DNA from: Hymenopellis radicata | Taxonomy: Eukaryota > Basidiomycota > Agaricomycetes > Agaricales > Physalacriaceae | Length of the DNA stretch: 17,572 bases | NCBI GenBank assembly: GCA_015501595.1 | Contig: JADNRX010000939.1 | Location: 1 to 17,572 of the forward strand | Direction of reading: 5' to 3' | Part shown: piece by piece, positions 15,240 through 17,572 of the stretch | Numbering within the stretch: position 1 is the stretch's first letter | Layout of the letters: every line of letters starts with the position of its first letter | The notes under the pieces: model-generated | Seen by the model: the letters and a program-made list of their open reading frames with translations, nothing else | The model's database searches: none | What the model was told of the DNA's origin: nothing | Program-made: the position numbers and the translations under genes

Positions 15240-15652
15240 TAGAGCATGCCACGAGTCTAAACCGGGTCCGGCGGGTCGAGTTTGCGCGAGTTGCATATTT
15301 GAAGTCCGGACTTGTGACTTGTCTCAAACTCGTGAGTCGCGTGTCTAAAACTCACGAGTTTGCGAGTTTTTAACGAGTTTTGAGCTATAACCCACTCATA
15401 TCCCCTTCAACTGAGGTCAAACTAGTGCAAACATCATCTCTATAGCCTATTGCAACTCTGTTGAATCATATTCATATGTATAACATAGGTTATATGCATA
15501 ATATTATATCTTAACTGACTACCGGAACCTGCGCAAGTACTTGCGGAATGCTCAACCTCAAACCTGCGACTTGCGCAAACTTGGGTCGCGAGTCGCGAGT
15601 CGCAGATTACCTGCGAGTTACCTGCGCCCGCCCAAACTCGTGTCATGCTCTA
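15240..15652. mobile_element. 413-bp hAT-like MITE, copy B
   Basis: Starts TAGAGCATGCCACGAGT and ends ACTCGTGTCATGCTCTA; the first nine bases of the inverted repeat are perfect. Exact 8-bp duplication CCTAGGAG on both sides. Compared with 9097-9510 there are only scattered substitutions and one-base indels, so both inserted recently relative to the flanking decay. Confidence 0.92.
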
Positions 15653-15660
15653 CCTAGGAG
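15653..15660. repeat. Right target-site duplication CCTAGGAG
   Basis: Exact partner of 15232-15239. Confidence 0.9.
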
Positions 15661-16090
15661 TCTCTTCGCGTCCTAAGAGAGTCTCCTGTAAGTCTTTAGC
15701 GTAGACTTCTAACATCAGGAAAAGTGGTCCTGCCATTGAGGAGACCCAGGCCAACTATAGGGCATATGGTTGACTTAGGGCATATAAGTCCGGAATACAC
15801 ATAGGTCTCCGTAAGCCACAGTCCACGGGTGCCCCATTCCTGAGTCAACCTCAAGTCAACTTTAACTGACTTGAGTCACGTTTCGGAGACCCCATGTTAA
15901 CTAATAAACAACTTTAGCCTACTCAAGGAAACCTAATATATATCTAAACTAACTCAAAATCAAACAGGGTATGCTTTGGGAGAACTAATTAGTGTTCAGA
16001 TACAAGCAGTTAATCACAGCAAGTCAAGATTCTGCATGAAATAGCTGAAATTGAAATATACTCGCTACTAATCAACAGAAACTATCTACG
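15661..16090. other. Non-coding, AT-rich sequence with small dyads
   Basis: No gene. Short inverted words (AGTCTCTT...AAGAGAGTC near 15660-15685; repeated CAAGTCAACT/ACTTGAGTCA near 15850-15880). Confidence 0.3.
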
Positions 16091-16099
16091 AATGCTATG

Positions 16100-16860
16100 C
16101 TGGTAAGTTCGCTCAGTCGGGATGTAACCATCGTCATCCAAGCGGACGTGTCTAGGGTGTTCAGCAGGTCATTGTCGTCGTGGTGCTCACCCTCATCTTC
16201 ACACCGGTACGTGTCGCCGTGTTTGTCCTAGGTGCTCGTTGTCGTACTGGTCTGGGTGCTCCCATCAGGCTTGTCGAAGTGCACATGCATATTGTTGGGC
16301 TTGACCAGGTGCTCGTCATCGTGCTGGTTTGGGAGCTCTATCATCCTTGTCCTGCTGCTCGTGTCATCCTCAGTTGGGATATCCTTGTTGGGTACCCGTC
16401 CTTGCTGGTGTTGCCGTCTCATCTCCGTGCTGTCCTAGTGGGCCGGTGTTCGTGTCCTTGGCTGGAAGTTGGCGCCGTCGCGCTCGTCCTAGTGCTGGCC
16501 GTCGCGCTCGTCATGGTATTGGCGTTATCCCGGTACTGGTGTCATCGTGCTCGTCCCGGTACTGGCCTTGTCGGGCTCGTCCTGGTATTGGTGTTGGCCC
16601 ATCCCGGTACTGCCGTCGTCGCTGGTCCCAGTGCTTGCTGGTGTGGTCGCTCGTCCCGGTACTAGTGTCGTCGCTCGTCCCCATGCTGGCGGCGTCGCTC
16701 GTCCCGGTACTGGTGTCGTCGCTCGTGCCGGTGCTGGTGTTCGTCCCCATGCTGGCGTTGTCGCTCGTCCCCATGCTGGCGTGGTTGTGCTCGTTCCGGT
16801 GTGCCGGTGCTTGCGTCTGTGCCCGGTAGTTGGCGTTGTCGCGCTCGTCCTCGTCGGGTA
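16100..16860. repeat. GTCGTC/CTGGTG low-complexity tract
   Basis: Degenerate repeats of GTGCTCGTC and GTACTGGTG keep most of the six frames open, giving V/L-rich frames on plus (for example 16180-16665) and T/S/G/D- or R/H/Q/D-rich frames on minus. One minus-strand reading (ATGCCATGGTTCAG|GTGCGC, branch CTGAC, TTAG|T, 16930 to about 16860) looks like a real first exon and intron but meets TAG at about 16664. No gene is called. Confidence 0.55.
16643..16780. repeat. 24-bp minisatellite, six units
   Basis: Units start at 16643, 16667, 16691, 16715, 16739 (18 bp, shortened by 6) and 16757. Consensus GTCGTCGCTCGTCCC, then GGTACTGGT or CATGCTGGC. Two unit types alternate in part. All lengths are multiples of three, hence long frames in both directions. 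Confidence 0.75.
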
Positions 16861-17440
16861 CTAAGATGGAGATTGGTCAGTAAGCATCAGGAAAGAAGAC
16901 ACAAACAGCGCACCTGAACCATGGCATGAAGAGTAGTGGTGCAACGTTGCGCGATAGCCCTCATGTTATGGATGGTGGTGGTATGAGTAAGAGGAAGAGA
17001 GATGATTGAACTTGGGTCGGTGGTCTAGGCGTGTGAAGAGCGTGGGCTTCGTCGTCATCATCCGGGACGAATCGTCATTGACTGTCGGTCGTAGTCGTCG
17101 TGGGTCCTTGCTCCGACCTTGTCGTCGTATCATTGTCCTTATATTGTGGTCGTGGTAATCGTAGGTCGTCATGCCGCGTCGACTGCCACTGCATAGTCAG
17201 TCGTAAAGGCAGAAGAAATCAGCAACGACGCACATCCAATACCAATCATGCCTAAGTTCAGTGGCGTTGCGATGAAGTCTGTGGTGGTGGTGAGCGATCG
17301 AGGAAAAAACCAACCAACGTGTGATCATGACGTGGCGAGCCGACACGAGAGGCACACCTAGAAATATTGTCCTGTCCAAGGTCTTGTCCGACGTCTAACT
17401 ATCAGTTAGCAGCGGCACCCTAACAATGAGAACAGGAGAC
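16861..17440. other. GTCGTC-rich non-coding sequence
   Basis: Weak GTCGTC/GTGGTG simple-sequence character, most evident at 17048-17170. The open frames at 16966-17172 and 17197-17379 are H/R/T-rich by-products. No gene is recognised. Confidence 0.3.
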
Positions 17441-17445
17441 ACCTG

Positions 17446-17508
17446 TTTGACAGGGCCTACAAAGGCCTGCTCAAGGTCGGCCTGCCTCTACATAGGCCGG
17501 CTGTCAAA
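17446..17508. repeat. Inverted repeat TTTGACAG ... CTGTCAAA
   Basis: Eight-base perfect arms with inner matching GGCCTA (17454-17459 region) and TAGGCC (17493-17498), enclosing two GGCCTGC words. It could be a short foldback element; no flanking duplication was found. Confidence 0.5.
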
Positions 17509-17552
17509 TTGTGTCTGCCATTGATGAGAGGGCAGCTGCTGTCTGTCGAATG

Positions 17553-17572
17553 CAATGGTGATGGTGATGGTG
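17553..17572 (+). repeat. ATGGTG simple repeat at the window edge
   Basis: Three and a bit copies of a 6-bp word, continuing beyond the window. Confidence 0.6.

Noticed and set aside
16180..16665. 161-codon V/L-rich membrane protein
   Set aside because: Composition comes from GTGCTCGTC repeats, and other frames on both strands are equally open.

Overview
The window looks like a repeat-rich piece of a filamentous basidiomycete genome, probably Agaricomycetes. The evidence is the introns: 41-62 nt, with GTNNGT-type donors, CTAAY/CTGAC branch points 8-30 nt before the acceptor, and pyrimidine-rich leaders before start codons. No bacterial operon logic, rRNA, intact tRNA or CRISPR is visible. 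The species cannot be named from the sequence.

Layout, left to right. (1) 1-541, minus strand: the start of a gene running off the left edge (membrane-segment exon, 53-nt intron, very basic exon). (2) 561-4255: an unusual zone. It holds clusters of a 12-bp near-palindrome (TGGCRATYGCCA), mostly in pairs on a 24-bp pitch, and a 159-bp tandem array whose units carry splice signals on the minus strand. A 1.2-kb hAT-like non-autonomous element (2133-3307) has inserted into one exon-like unit of the array. A set of perfect or near-perfect hairpins (3823-3950) separates apparent minus-going from plus-going transcription. (3) 4373-6604, plus strand: a five-exon gene of unknown function, well formed at both ends but broken in the middle. 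(4) 6755-9518: repeat debris, including a tRNA-like (SINE-type) piece, a GACTCG-rich patch, a truncated second hAT-like copy, a minus-strand coding exon (7638-8018) and a 414-bp MITE with a perfect 8-bp target duplication. (5) 9519-10380, minus strand: a decayed gene with an E/G/R-rich helical region. (6) 10805-10970 is the second copy of a 167-bp coding-looking relic also seen at 8697-8863. (7) 11283-13082, plus strand: a spliced gene of unknown function, interrupted by a TA-flanked MITE whose removal restores the reading frame. (8) 13083-16090: non-coding sequence with three more TA-flanked MITEs and the second copy of the 414-bp MITE. (9) 16100-17572: GTCGTC-rich low-complexity DNA with a 24-bp minisatellite.

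The protein genes show no shared pathway. What ties the window together is transposon activity: at least three MITE families (two hAT-like with 8-bp duplications, one Tc1/mariner-like with TA) have landed in, next to, or inside genes. The most unexplained signals are the paired near-palindromes and the splice-signal-bearing 159-bp array.
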